Assembly: GCA_051745265.1 (NCBI GenBank)
Contig: JBNJDW010000096.1
Location: forward strand, 1 to 7,121
Length of the DNA: 7,121 bases
DNA from: JBNJDW01 sp051745265
Lineage (GTDB): Bacteria; Pseudomonadota; Alphaproteobacteria; Micavibrionales; CSBR16-224
Direction: 5' to 3'
Below, piece by piece: positions 1 to 6,366 of the stretch; the first letter of the stretch is position 1, and the number at the start of each line of letters is the position of its first letter. The position numbers and the translations under genes are program-made. The notes beneath the pieces were generated by a model. That model had not been told where the DNA came from and made no database searches. It saw only the letters and a list, made by a program, of their open reading frames with translations.

Positions 1-2631
1 TGGGCTCAGATCATCCGGGTTTACTGTATCAAGACACTCAAGAACAGGCGATTCCGGCTGTGAAGGGGCCGGGGCTGCCGCCTGAAACAGCGGCAACTCA
101 TTCGAGAGCTGCAGCAGGCTTTCCGATTTCTTACCGGTTTCCAGTATCTGTAATATCTGTTCGGCCCGCTGGATGACGGCTGGCGGCAATCCGGCGATTT
201 TACCGACATGGATACCATAGGACCGATCTGCCGCGCCTTTTATGACCTCATGCATGAAGATAATTTCATCCTGCCATTCCCGTACCCGCATACTGTAACA
301 GGACAGGTGAGACAGTTTTTCTTCCAGGCTGGTCAGTTCATGGTAATGGGTGGCAAACAGTGTGCGGCAACGGTTGATTTCGTGCAGTTGTTCGATACAG
401 GCCCAGGCAATGGACAGGCCGTCAAAGGTCGCTGTGCCACGACCGATTTCATCCAGAATAACCAGTGAGCGATCCGTCGCCTGATTCAAAATTGTTGCGG
501 TTTCAACCATTTCGACCATAAAAGTCGATTGCCCGCGGGCCAGATCGTCGGAGGCGCCCACACGACTGAATAACCGGTCAACAATACCAATACTGGCCGA
601 GGCTGCCGGTACATAGGAGCCCATTTGCGCCATCAGCGCAATCAAAGCATTCTGTCGCAAAAATGTCGATTTACCGGCCATATTCGGACCGGTTAACAGC
701 CAGAGCCGGTCATGGCCCGATAAAGCGCAATCATTGGCCATGAAGACCTGATCGTCTTGCGTTTTCAGCGCCGCTTCAACAACCGGATGACGCCCGTCTT
801 TGATATCAAAATCAAGCGTTTCGCTTAAGGCCGGGCGGCAATATTCTTTGGCCTCTGCCAGTTTGGCAAGCGCTGCGGCAACATCAATTTCGGCAAGGGC
901 GCTGGCAGCGTCACTGATCGGCGCGCCATGGTCCAGCACTTCTTTGACAAGGTCATTAAACAGTTCAAGCTCAAGCGCCAGCGCTTTGTCAGCAGCGCCG
1001 GTAATCTTGCTTTCCAGATCATTTAACTCAACAGTGGTAAAGCGCACACAATTGGCCAAAGTCTGGCGATGGATAAAGATATTATCATCCTTGGGTTTGC
1101 CATCACTGGTCATCAGCTTATCAGCATGCTGAGATGTGACTTCAACAAAATATCCTAATATATTGTTATGCTTAATTTTTAAGGTCGATATACCGGAAAT
1201 ATCACTATATTTCTTTTGCAGTCCGGCGATTAATCTTCGGCTTTCGTCTTTAAGAACCAGAACTTCATCAAGCTGCGGTGAATAGCCATAGGCAATAAAA
1301 CCGCCATCACGGGCGAGGGTCGGCAGATCGGTTTTTAAGGCCCGTTGCAGCCGGTCGATCAGCGGATGATGCCGCCCCCAGATTTTCATCCAGTCAAGCG
1401 CTGCCGTTAAATGCGCGGGCATGCCGGACAGCGGCGCTTCAATATCATTTAACAGCGTAAACAGCGCCACGCTTTGCGACAGGGTGTCACGGATCATCGA
1501 CAGATCGCGCGGTCCGCCGCGGCCCAAAGACAGCCGGGCCAGGGCCCGCTCCATATCCGGACAGTGTTTTAAAAATTCACGGCTCTGATCCCGGGCCTGT
1601 GTCTGTTGAAGAAAGAAATCAACAAAATCGAGCCGGTGGTTGATGTCTGTCACATCGGTCAGCGGCATATTCACCCGGGTGGCCAATAATCGTGATCCGG
1701 CGCCGGTGACTGTCATATCAATACAGGCCAGCAGGCTGCCTTTACGTTCGCCCTGCAGGGTCAGCGTCAGTTCCAGATTGCGACGCGTGGCGCTGTCAAT
1801 TTCCATGACTGTGCCCAGCGGCAATTGCCGGGGCGGTGACAGACGGGGCATTTTGCCTTTTTGCGTCAGGTGGATATAGTCAACCAGACTACCGGCCGCG
1901 GCAATTTCAGCACGATGAAAGCCGCCGAAGCTTTCCAGCGTTTTGACCCCGAACAGGTTTTCCAGCCGCTTCTGAGCGTTGGTGACATCAAAACGCGCTT
2001 GTGGTTGAATGGTCAGAATATCTTTAAACTGGGCAAAGCAGTCAAACAAATCGGGGTCCTGCTGCAATCGGTCAGAAATCAGAATTTCCTTGGGCTGAAT
2101 GCGGTCAAGCGCGGTGCTGATGGATTTAACCAAAGGCTGCAGCCAGAACTCACCGGTCGACATGTCTATCCAGGCAAGGCCGATACCATCCGCAACCCGG
2201 GCAAGGCAGGCCAGGTAATTATTGGTATTCTTATCAAGCAGGTTGTCTTCGGTCAGCGTGCCTTGCGTCACAATACGGACAACATCACGGTTGACCAACG
2301 CCTTATAGCCGCCTCTGGCCTTGGCCTGTTCCGGGGTTTCGGTTTGCTCGCAAATGGCGACTTTAAAACCGTGACGGATCAATTTGGCAAGATAGCTTTC
2401 ATAGCTGTGAAAGGGCACACCGCACATCGGGATATCATCACCCTTATGCGCACCGCGTTTGGTCAGGGTAATATCCAGCACATCTGCGGCCAGCAGCGCA
2501 TCATCAAAAAAGAGCTCGTAAAAATCGCCCATACGATAAAACAGGAGGCAATCGGAATATTGCTCCTTAAGGTCCCAGTACTGGACCATCATCGGCGTCA
2601 GGCCGCTTTTTGGCTGTGCATCTGTCTGCAT
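1..2631 (-). CDS. mutS: DNA mismatch repair protein MutS (C-terminal end cut by window edge)
   Basis: MutS is the cytoplasmic ATPase that binds base mismatches and small loops in new DNA and recruits MutL. I read 877 uninterrupted codons from an ATG at 2631. The mismatch-wedge motif GDFYELF puts Phe37 and Glu39 in the expected places, after the usual TPMM..Y opening. The ATPase domain has Walker A GPNMAGKST at about residues 648-656 (Lys654) and the MutS signature DEIGRGTATFDG starting at about Asp727, followed by FATHYHEL. Near the C-terminus ELPLF (845-849) resembles a beta-clamp-binding motif and precedes an Ala/Pro-rich linker. The reading ends in NPDDLSP, which in relatives lies shortly before the terminal helix, so about 15-20 residues are probably missing. 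The start lies 4 bases after the dut stop; no Shine-Dalgarno is visible, suggesting coupling to dut. No frameshift was seen. Confidence 0.98.
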   Translation of the reverse strand, partial: MQTDAQPKSGLTPMMVQYWDLKEQYSDCLLFYRMGDFYELFFDDALLAADVLDITLTKRGAHKGDDIPMCGVPFHSYESYLAKLIRHGFKVAICEQTETPEQAKARGGYKALVNRDVVRIVTQGTLTEDNLLDKNTNNYLACLARVADGIGLAWIDMSTGEFWLQPLVKSISTALDRIQPKEILISDRLQQDPDLFDCFAQFKDILTIQPQARFDVTNAQKRLENLFGVKTLESFGGFHRAEIAAAGSLVDYIHLTQKGKMPRLSPPRQLPLGTVMEIDSATRRNLELTLTLQGERKGSLLACIDMTVTGAGSRLLATRVNMPLTDVTDINHRLDFVDFFLQQTQARDQSREFLKHCPDMERALARLSLGRGGPRDLSMIRDTLSQSVALFTLLNDIEAPLSGMPAHLTAALDWMKIWGRHHPLIDRLQRALKTDLPTLARDGGFIAYGYSPQLDEVLVLKDESRRLIAGLQKKYSDISGISTLKIKHNNILGYFVEVTSQHADKLMTSDGKPKDDNIFIHRQTLANCVRFTTVELNDLESKITGAADKALALELELFNDLVKEVLDHGAPISDAASALAEIDVAAALAKLAEAKEYCRPALSETLDFDIKDGRHPVVEAALKTQDDQVFMANDCALSGHDRLWLLTGPNMAGKSTFLRQNALIALMAQMGSYVPAASASIGIVDRLFSRVGASDDLARGQSTFMVEMVETATILNQATDRSLVILDEIGRGTATFDGLSIAWACIEQLHEINRCRTLFATHYHELTSLEEKLSHLSCYSMRVREWQDEIIFMHEVIKGAADRSYGIHVGKIAGLPPAVIQRAEQILQILETGKKSESLLQLSNELPLFQAAAPAPSQPESPVLECLDTVNPDDLSP

Positions 2632-2635
2632 ATCA

Positions 2636-3109
2636 TCAGGCAGTTTTGGTTTTCAGGGCTGCTGTACCGGTCGATCCGAATCCGCCTGCGCCGCGTTCTG
2701 TGTCTTCCAGTGTGTCAACGACGGCCCATACAGCCTGTTCATGACGGGCAATAACCATCTGGGCAATCCGCATACCGCGTTCAATGGTGAAATCCTCGTC
2801 ACCCAGATTGGCCAGAATGACTTTGATTTCGCCGCGGTAATCGGCATCAATCGTACCCGGCGAATTCAGAACCGTAACACCATGTTTAAAGGCAAGGCCG
2901 GAACGGGGGCGGATTTGCGCTTCATATCCTGCCGGCAAGGCCATAGACAACCCGGTTGGAACAATTTTGCGCTCCCCCGGTTTTAAGGTCAGCGGGGCAT
3001 CAATCGCAGCTTCCAGATCCATACCGGCCGATTGATCGGTGGCATAATTGGGCAGGCTAAGATCGCGTGCATGATCAAGAATTTGCAGGTTTATGTTAAG
3101 TTTTTCCAT
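2636..3109 (-). CDS. dut: Deoxyuridine 5'-triphosphate nucleotidohydrolase (dUTPase)
   Basis: Dut hydrolyses dUTP to dUMP and pyrophosphate, which lowers uracil incorporation into DNA and supplies dUMP for thymidylate synthesis. The 157-residue product has all five motifs of the homotrimeric dUTPase family in order: AGMDLEA (28-34), RPRSGLAFKHG (67-77), GTIDADYRGEI (85-95, with catalytic-position Asp90), RIAQMVI (114-120) and the glycine-rich, phenylalanine-containing RGAGGFGSTG (139-148), which closes over the nucleotide. Length is close to the E. coli enzyme. The ATG is supported by AGGAG (3122-3118) with an 8-base spacer. The gene follows ubiE after 25 bases and precedes mutS by 4 bases, so the three probably form one transcription unit. 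Nothing about the protein looks unusual. Confidence 0.97.
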   Translation of the reverse strand: MEKLNINLQILDHARDLSLPNYATDQSAGMDLEAAIDAPLTLKPGERKIVPTGLSMALPAGYEAQIRPRSGLAFKHGVTVLNSPGTIDADYRGEIKVILANLGDEDFTIERGMRIAQMVIARHEQAVWAVVDTLEDTERGAGGFGSTGTAALKTKTA

Positions 3110-3134
3110 TGTTTAATCTCCTAAAAAAATAAGT

Positions 3135-3899
3135 TTATAAAGGTTTATATCCGCTGTGAATGGCCGCCACGCCAAAGGACAGGTTACGAACGGCGGTACG
3201 TTCAAAACCGGCATTTTCCATCCGCTTTTTTAATTCGGCCTGTTTTGGGAACTGACGAATGCTTTCGACCAGATATTGATAGCTGTCACGGTCTTTGGCA
3301 ATCAGGCTGCCAAAACGCGGGATAAATTTAAACGAATACAGATCATACAGTTTATCCAGCACCGGTGCCTTGACCGCGCTGAATTCCAGACAATAAAACC
3401 GGCCGCCGGGTTTTAATACGCGCAAGGCATCTTTGAGGGCATCATCAATATGGGCCACATTGCGAAGACCAAAAGAGATTGTATAGACATCAAAGCTGTT
3501 ATCTTCAAAAGGCAGTTTTTCGGCATTGCCTTCAGCCCAGGTCAGGCCTTCAAGGATGCCGCGGTCAATCGCCCGGTTTTTACCGACACGCAGCATTTCA
3601 GGGTTAATATCGCAGACGGTAATATCAGCCTGTCCCGCTGTTTTACGATGGAGCCGAAAGGCAATATCACCGGTTCCCCCGGCAACATCCAGGTAACGCA
3701 ACCCTTGAATCGGCGCGATCATACGGATCAGGCTGTCCTTCCACAACCGGTGAACACCGCCGGACATGACGTCATTCATCAGATCATAATTGTCGGCAAC
3801 CGATTCAAAAACTTCACCGACAAGGCCGGTTTTGTCTTTGGGATTGACTTTACGTGTGCCGAACCATTCGGCTTCCTGATTATCTGTCATCTCTGGCAT
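3135..3899 (-). CDS. ubiE: Ubiquinone biosynthesis C-methyltransferase UbiE
   Basis: This is a class I SAM-dependent methyltransferase that adds the ring C-methyl group in ubiquinone synthesis (and in menaquinone synthesis where that pathway exists). With the ATG at 3899 it is 254 residues, near the 251 of E. coli. Both family signatures are present: YDLMNDVMSGGVHRLW (38-53) and RVLKPGGRFYCLEFS (160-174). The SAM-binding motif I is LDVAGGTGDIA (70-80), with an acidic strand-2 end at VCDINPEM (95-102). The reading frame extends up to an ATG at 4004, but that start would add 35 residues foreign to the family and overlap the divergent murJ. A second candidate ATG at 3890 gives 251 residues; neither has a strong Shine-Dalgarno. 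It is the first gene of the minus-strand cluster. Ubiquinone rather than menaquinone is inferred from the probable organism. Confidence 0.95.
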   Translation of the reverse strand: MPEMTDNQEAEWFGTRKVNPKDKTGLVGEVFESVADNYDLMNDVMSGGVHRLWKDSLIRMIAPIQGLRYLDVAGGTGDIAFRLHRKTAGQADITVCDINPEMLRVGKNRAIDRGILEGLTWAEGNAEKLPFEDNSFDVYTISFGLRNVAHIDDALKDALRVLKPGGRFYCLEFSAVKAPVLDKLYDLYSFKFIPRFGSLIAKDRDSYQYLVESIRQFPKQAELKKRMENAGFERTAVRNLSFGVAAIHSGYKPL

Positions 3900-3961
3900 T
3901 TCGCTTTTTTTCTGTGTATGCTGCAAATTAACACTTTGAACGGGGTAATGAAAGTCTAAAA
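3900..3961. promoter_or_regulatory. Divergent intergenic spacer between ubiE and murJ
   Basis: These 62 bases separate the start codons of two genes that point away from each other, so the promoters for both the ubiE-dut-mutS unit and murJ should lie here or reach into the neighbouring coding ends. The stretch is AT-rich and includes a run of seven T (3905-3911 region). I could not find a convincing -35/-10 pair on either strand; TATGCT at 3917-3922 is a possible plus-strand -10 but lacks a good -35. The murJ ribosome site is also weak: GAAAG at 3950-3954 lies 7 bases before the ATG, while the stronger GGGG (3942-3945) is too far away. The regulatory role is inferred from layout only. Confidence 0.45.
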
Positions 3962-5500
3962 ATGGGTCTTTTCCGCGCCATGGCCACTGTTGGAAGCCTG
4001 ACAATGCTCAGCCGCATTGCGGGGTTTGCCCGTGATATCCTGACGGCTGCGTTTTTAGGGGCGGGGCCGATTGCCGATGCCTTCTTTGTCGCCCTGAAAC
4101 TGCCCAATTTTTTCCGCCGTATTACCGCAGAAGGCGCCTTTAGCATCGCCTTTGTACCGATGTTCTCAGGGATAGAGGAAAAACAGGGCAGGGCCGATGC
4201 ACTTCGCTTTGCCAGTCAGGTGCAGGGCGTGATGCTGGCGCTGATGATTCCCTTTACCATTGCCATGATTATCGGCATGCCCTGGGTTATTAATGTTATT
4301 ACGCCCGGTTTTACCGATGATCCGGTACGCTATGATGCTGCCGTTGATCTGGCGCGGATCACCTTTCCTTATATCCTGCTGATTTCGGTGGTGGCGCTTT
4401 ATGGCGGGGTGCTGAATTCTTTCAGCCGTTTTGCCGCTTTTGCCGTGGCGCCGATTTTCTTTAACCTGACGATTATTGCCGGTTTGCTGGGCTTTGCCGG
4501 TTATACTGAGACTCCGGCGCATGCCATGGCCTATGCGGTGACTATATCAGGGATCGTTCAGCTGATTTGGATGCTGATGAACAGCTATCGTTTCAAGGTC
4601 AACTTCCCGATCAGCAAACCCGTATTGAATACCGAGACCCGTAAAATGTTCCGGCTGATGGGCCCGGCCTGTATCGGCGCCGGGGTGGTTCAGATTAATT
4701 TATTCGTTGATATGATACTGGCATCTTTTCTGGAGCAAGGGGCCATTTCCTATCTGTATTATGCCGATCGGCTGTATCAATTGCCTTTGGCTGTGATCGG
4801 TATTGCAATCGGCACGGCGCTGCTGCCGATGCTGGCGCGTAAAATCAAGGCCCGTGATCATGAAGGATCAACCACACTGACCCGTCAGGCCGTCAAATAC
4901 AGCCTGATTCTGTCCATACCGGCGGCAATCGCGCTGATATCATTGTCCGGGTTCATTATGATTGTTCTGTTTGAACGCGGTGCGTTTGATCGCATGGCCA
5001 GTCTGGCCTCTTCTGTTGCTTTGAACGCCTATGCGGTTGGGTTGCCGGCCTTTGTGCTGGTTAAGGTGTTCAGCACTGTGTTTTATGCCTCTGAGAACAC
5101 AAAGACCCCGGTTAAATATGCGATTATTGCGACGCTGTGTAATATCGGCCTTGGCATTCTGCTGATTTTTCCTTTTGGTCATGTCGGTATTGCCGCGGCC
5201 ACGGCCATTGCGGCCTGGATTAATGTCGGTCTGTTGGTTCGTAATGTGCAGCGCAATCATTTTGATATCTGGTCCGATGTTAAACAGACAGTGTTCAAAG
5301 CCCTGATGGCGTCCTTGATAATGGGCGCGGCGTTGATCTTTTTTAAGAGCATTATTTCTGTAGAAAGTTTATGGATGCAGATCATTGTGCTTTCTGGTCT
5401 GGTCGGCGGTGGTATTATGCTGTATTTTGGGCTTTTATTTACAACAGGGGTGCTGCGATTCAGTGAATTTAAACAAATCCTTGGTAAAAATGGAATTTAA
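3962..5500 (+). CDS. murJ: Lipid II flippase MurJ (MviN)
   Basis: MurJ is an inner-membrane protein of the MOP exporter superfamily that flips lipid-linked peptidoglycan precursor (lipid II) to the periplasmic side. The 512-residue product matches E. coli MurJ (511) in length and numbering. The opening has SRIAGFARD, DAFFVALKLPN and FRRITAEGAF, placing Arg18, Arg24, Asp39 and Arg52 as in E. coli. The TM8 region YLYYADRLYQLP (264-275) supplies Ser263 and Arg270. Hydrophobic segments run throughout, consistent with 14 membrane helices, and the tail SEFKQILGKNGI is cytoplasmic-looking. The ATG is chosen because the alignment with the family begins at residue 1; an upstream start is not available in frame. 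It reads divergently from ubiE. In many alphaproteobacteria murJ lies near mutS with glnD between them; here glnD is absent from the interval. Confidence 0.97.
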   Translation: MGLFRAMATVGSLTMLSRIAGFARDILTAAFLGAGPIADAFFVALKLPNFFRRITAEGAFSIAFVPMFSGIEEKQGRADALRFASQVQGVMLALMIPFTIAMIIGMPWVINVITPGFTDDPVRYDAAVDLARITFPYILLISVVALYGGVLNSFSRFAAFAVAPIFFNLTIIAGLLGFAGYTETPAHAMAYAVTISGIVQLIWMLMNSYRFKVNFPISKPVLNTETRKMFRLMGPACIGAGVVQINLFVDMILASFLEQGAISYLYYADRLYQLPLAVIGIAIGTALLPMLARKIKARDHEGSTTLTRQAVKYSLILSIPAAIALISLSGFIMIVLFERGAFDRMASLASSVALNAYAVGLPAFVLVKVFSTVFYASENTKTPVKYAIIATLCNIGLGILLIFPFGHVGIAAATAIAAWINVGLLVRNVQRNHFDIWSDVKQTVFKALMASLIMGAALIFFKSIISVESLWMQIIVLSGLVGGGIMLYFGLLFTTGVLRFSEFKQILGKNGI

Positions 5501-5504
5501 GGCT

Positions 5505-5536
5505 TTTCATTGCCTCAGCTTTTGCGCAAAATGAAA
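5505..5536. repeat. Inverted repeat with inner 12-base palindrome between murJ and the next gene
   Basis: TTTCATT (5505-5511) is repeated inverted as AATGAAA (5530-5536). Between them, and partly overlapping the right arm, lies a perfect palindrome TTTTGCGCAAAA (5520-5531). It begins just after the murJ stop codon. It is not a good intrinsic terminator: the arms are AT-rich and no T-run follows. It could be a dimeric-regulator operator for the downstream gene or chance in AT-rich spacer DNA. The symmetry is seen directly; any function is a guess. Confidence 0.35.
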
Positions 5537-5549
5537 CGAGCTTTGTATT

Positions 5550-5556
5550 AGGAGAG
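5550..5556 (+). promoter_or_regulatory. Shine-Dalgarno site that fixes a GTG start
   Basis: AGGAGAG lies 5 bases before the GTG at 5562. It is the strongest ribosome site in this part of the window and decides the start: the GTG is followed at once by a Lys-containing n-region and hydrophobic core of a signal peptide, whereas the nearest upstream ATG (5531) is in another reading and stops at the TAG at 5549-5551. Confidence 0.8.
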
Positions 5557-5561
5557 ATATC

Positions 5562-6287
5562 GTGAAGATTAAGAATATTTTACCAGCCCTGGCGCTAACA
5601 ACATTATTAATGGGGGGCGCTGCCCATGCGGATGTTTTCGTTTATAACGATCCGGATTTCGGTTATTCTGTAATGTATCCGGATACCTGGCGTATGAATG
5701 TACCGGATTCCGGAACAGAACGGTTTCGTATTGCACCCATGCATGGACAGGATCAGGTAGAATGCGCCATGTCAGCGGTAAAAGACGGGCGGCTTAATCT
5801 TTATCCTCAAAAACTTATGGACAAAGCTGTACCGGCAACGCTTGATCAAAGCTTTTGGGCCGAAGATGTTCTGCCGGATTATCCGAATTATCATGTTTTA
5901 AAATTCCATGCACCGGCAGGTCTGGGGCAGGGATATGCAAGCTCGGTACAGATTACCTGGGATAATCTTTTGGTCGACACACCAATGGCCGTGACCGATG
6001 TCGTCGCTGAAGAGGACGCTTTGCCGGCACCTGTCGGCACACAACAGGCGGTAAGCGCAGATAATGTAACAGACGATGCTGCCGATACAATGCGGGCCAG
6101 CATGGTAGCGACAATCTATGGCGGCAACCGTTACAGATTTACATGTCAGGCCAATGGTGCTGCTTTTGAAGATTGGGAGCCGGTTTTTGGCAGCATTCTG
6201 GACAGTGTCCGTTTCGATCAGGAGCATGCAATGGTGCCAACAGGATATTATCGGAACTTCCTTGCTGATGGGCCGCTTTTCCAGTGA
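5562..6287 (+). CDS. Secreted protein of unknown function with PsbP/Mog1-like N-terminal motif
   Basis: I do not recognise this 241-residue protein by name. It starts with a clear Sec signal peptide: MKIKN, a hydrophobic core to about residue 19, then AHA at 21-23 with predicted cleavage before Asp24. There is no lipobox cysteine, so a soluble periplasmic or exported protein is expected. The mature N-terminus has DPDFGYSVMYPDTW (30-43), resembling the F-x-hydrophobic-YP-x-W pattern of PsbP/Mog1/DcrB-type folds. The mature part has only two cysteines, Cys68 (QVECAM) and Cys195 (RFTCQA), which could form a disulfide. Residues about 143-178 are acidic and Ala/Val-rich and look like a linker or insertion splitting the domain. 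The end contains SILDSVRF, again typical of PsbP-like C-terminal helices. It follows murJ by 61 bases on the same strand and may be read from it or from its own promoter. Fold assignment is inference; the gene itself is well supported. Confidence 0.85.
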   Translation: MKIKNILPALALTTLLMGGAAHADVFVYNDPDFGYSVMYPDTWRMNVPDSGTERFRIAPMHGQDQVECAMSAVKDGRLNLYPQKLMDKAVPATLDQSFWAEDVLPDYPNYHVLKFHAPAGLGQGYASSVQITWDNLLVDTPMAVTDVVAEEDALPAPVGTQQAVSADNVTDDAADTMRASMVATIYGGNRYRFTCQANGAAFEDWEPVFGSILDSVRFDQEHAMVPTGYYRNFLADGPLFQ

Positions 6288-6297
6288 GTTTTCATAA

Positions 6298-6326
6298 TTG
6301 ACTTTTTGCCATTAAAAGTGTACTAT
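6298..6326 (+). promoter_or_regulatory. Probable sigma70-type promoter
   Basis: TTGACT (6298-6303) matches the -35 consensus at 5 of 6 bases and is separated by exactly 17 bases from TACTAT (6321-6326), which matches the -10 at 4 of 6. Transcription would begin near 6333, giving a leader of about 34 bases that contains GGAGAG (6352-6357), 9 bases before the ATG at 6367. It lies in the 79-base gap after the secreted-protein gene, so the downstream gene is probably a separate transcription unit. No intrinsic terminator is visible in the gap. Confidence 0.6.
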
Positions 6327-6366
6327 TCCTCCTATAGAGCGGTCTTAAATTGGAGAGTGTATAAAA

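Noticed and set aside
1861..2754. A 297-codon plus-strand open frame opposite the start of mutS and the end of dut
   Set aside because: It lies entirely antisense to strongly supported MutS and Dut coding sequence, its translation resembles no family I know, and it has the Gln/Arg-rich look of a shadow frame.
3450..3959. A 169-codon plus-strand open frame inside ubiE
   Set aside because: It is antisense to the conserved methyltransferase core and has no ribosome site or recognisable domain.
3900..4004. A longer ubiE starting at the ATG at 4004
   Set aside because: The added 35 residues are not part of the UbiE family, would overlap the murJ start on the other strand, and the shorter start gives the family's normal length.
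5499..5523. Possible murJ terminator: AGGC-loop-GCCT followed by a short T-run
   Set aside because: The stem is only 4 base pairs and overlaps the stop codon, and the T-run comes several bases later, so it is too weak to call.
6327..6357. TCCTCC in the leader that could pair with the GGAG ribosome site of the last gene
   Set aside because: The predicted transcription start near 6333 lies after the TCCTCC, so the pairing element would not be in that transcript.
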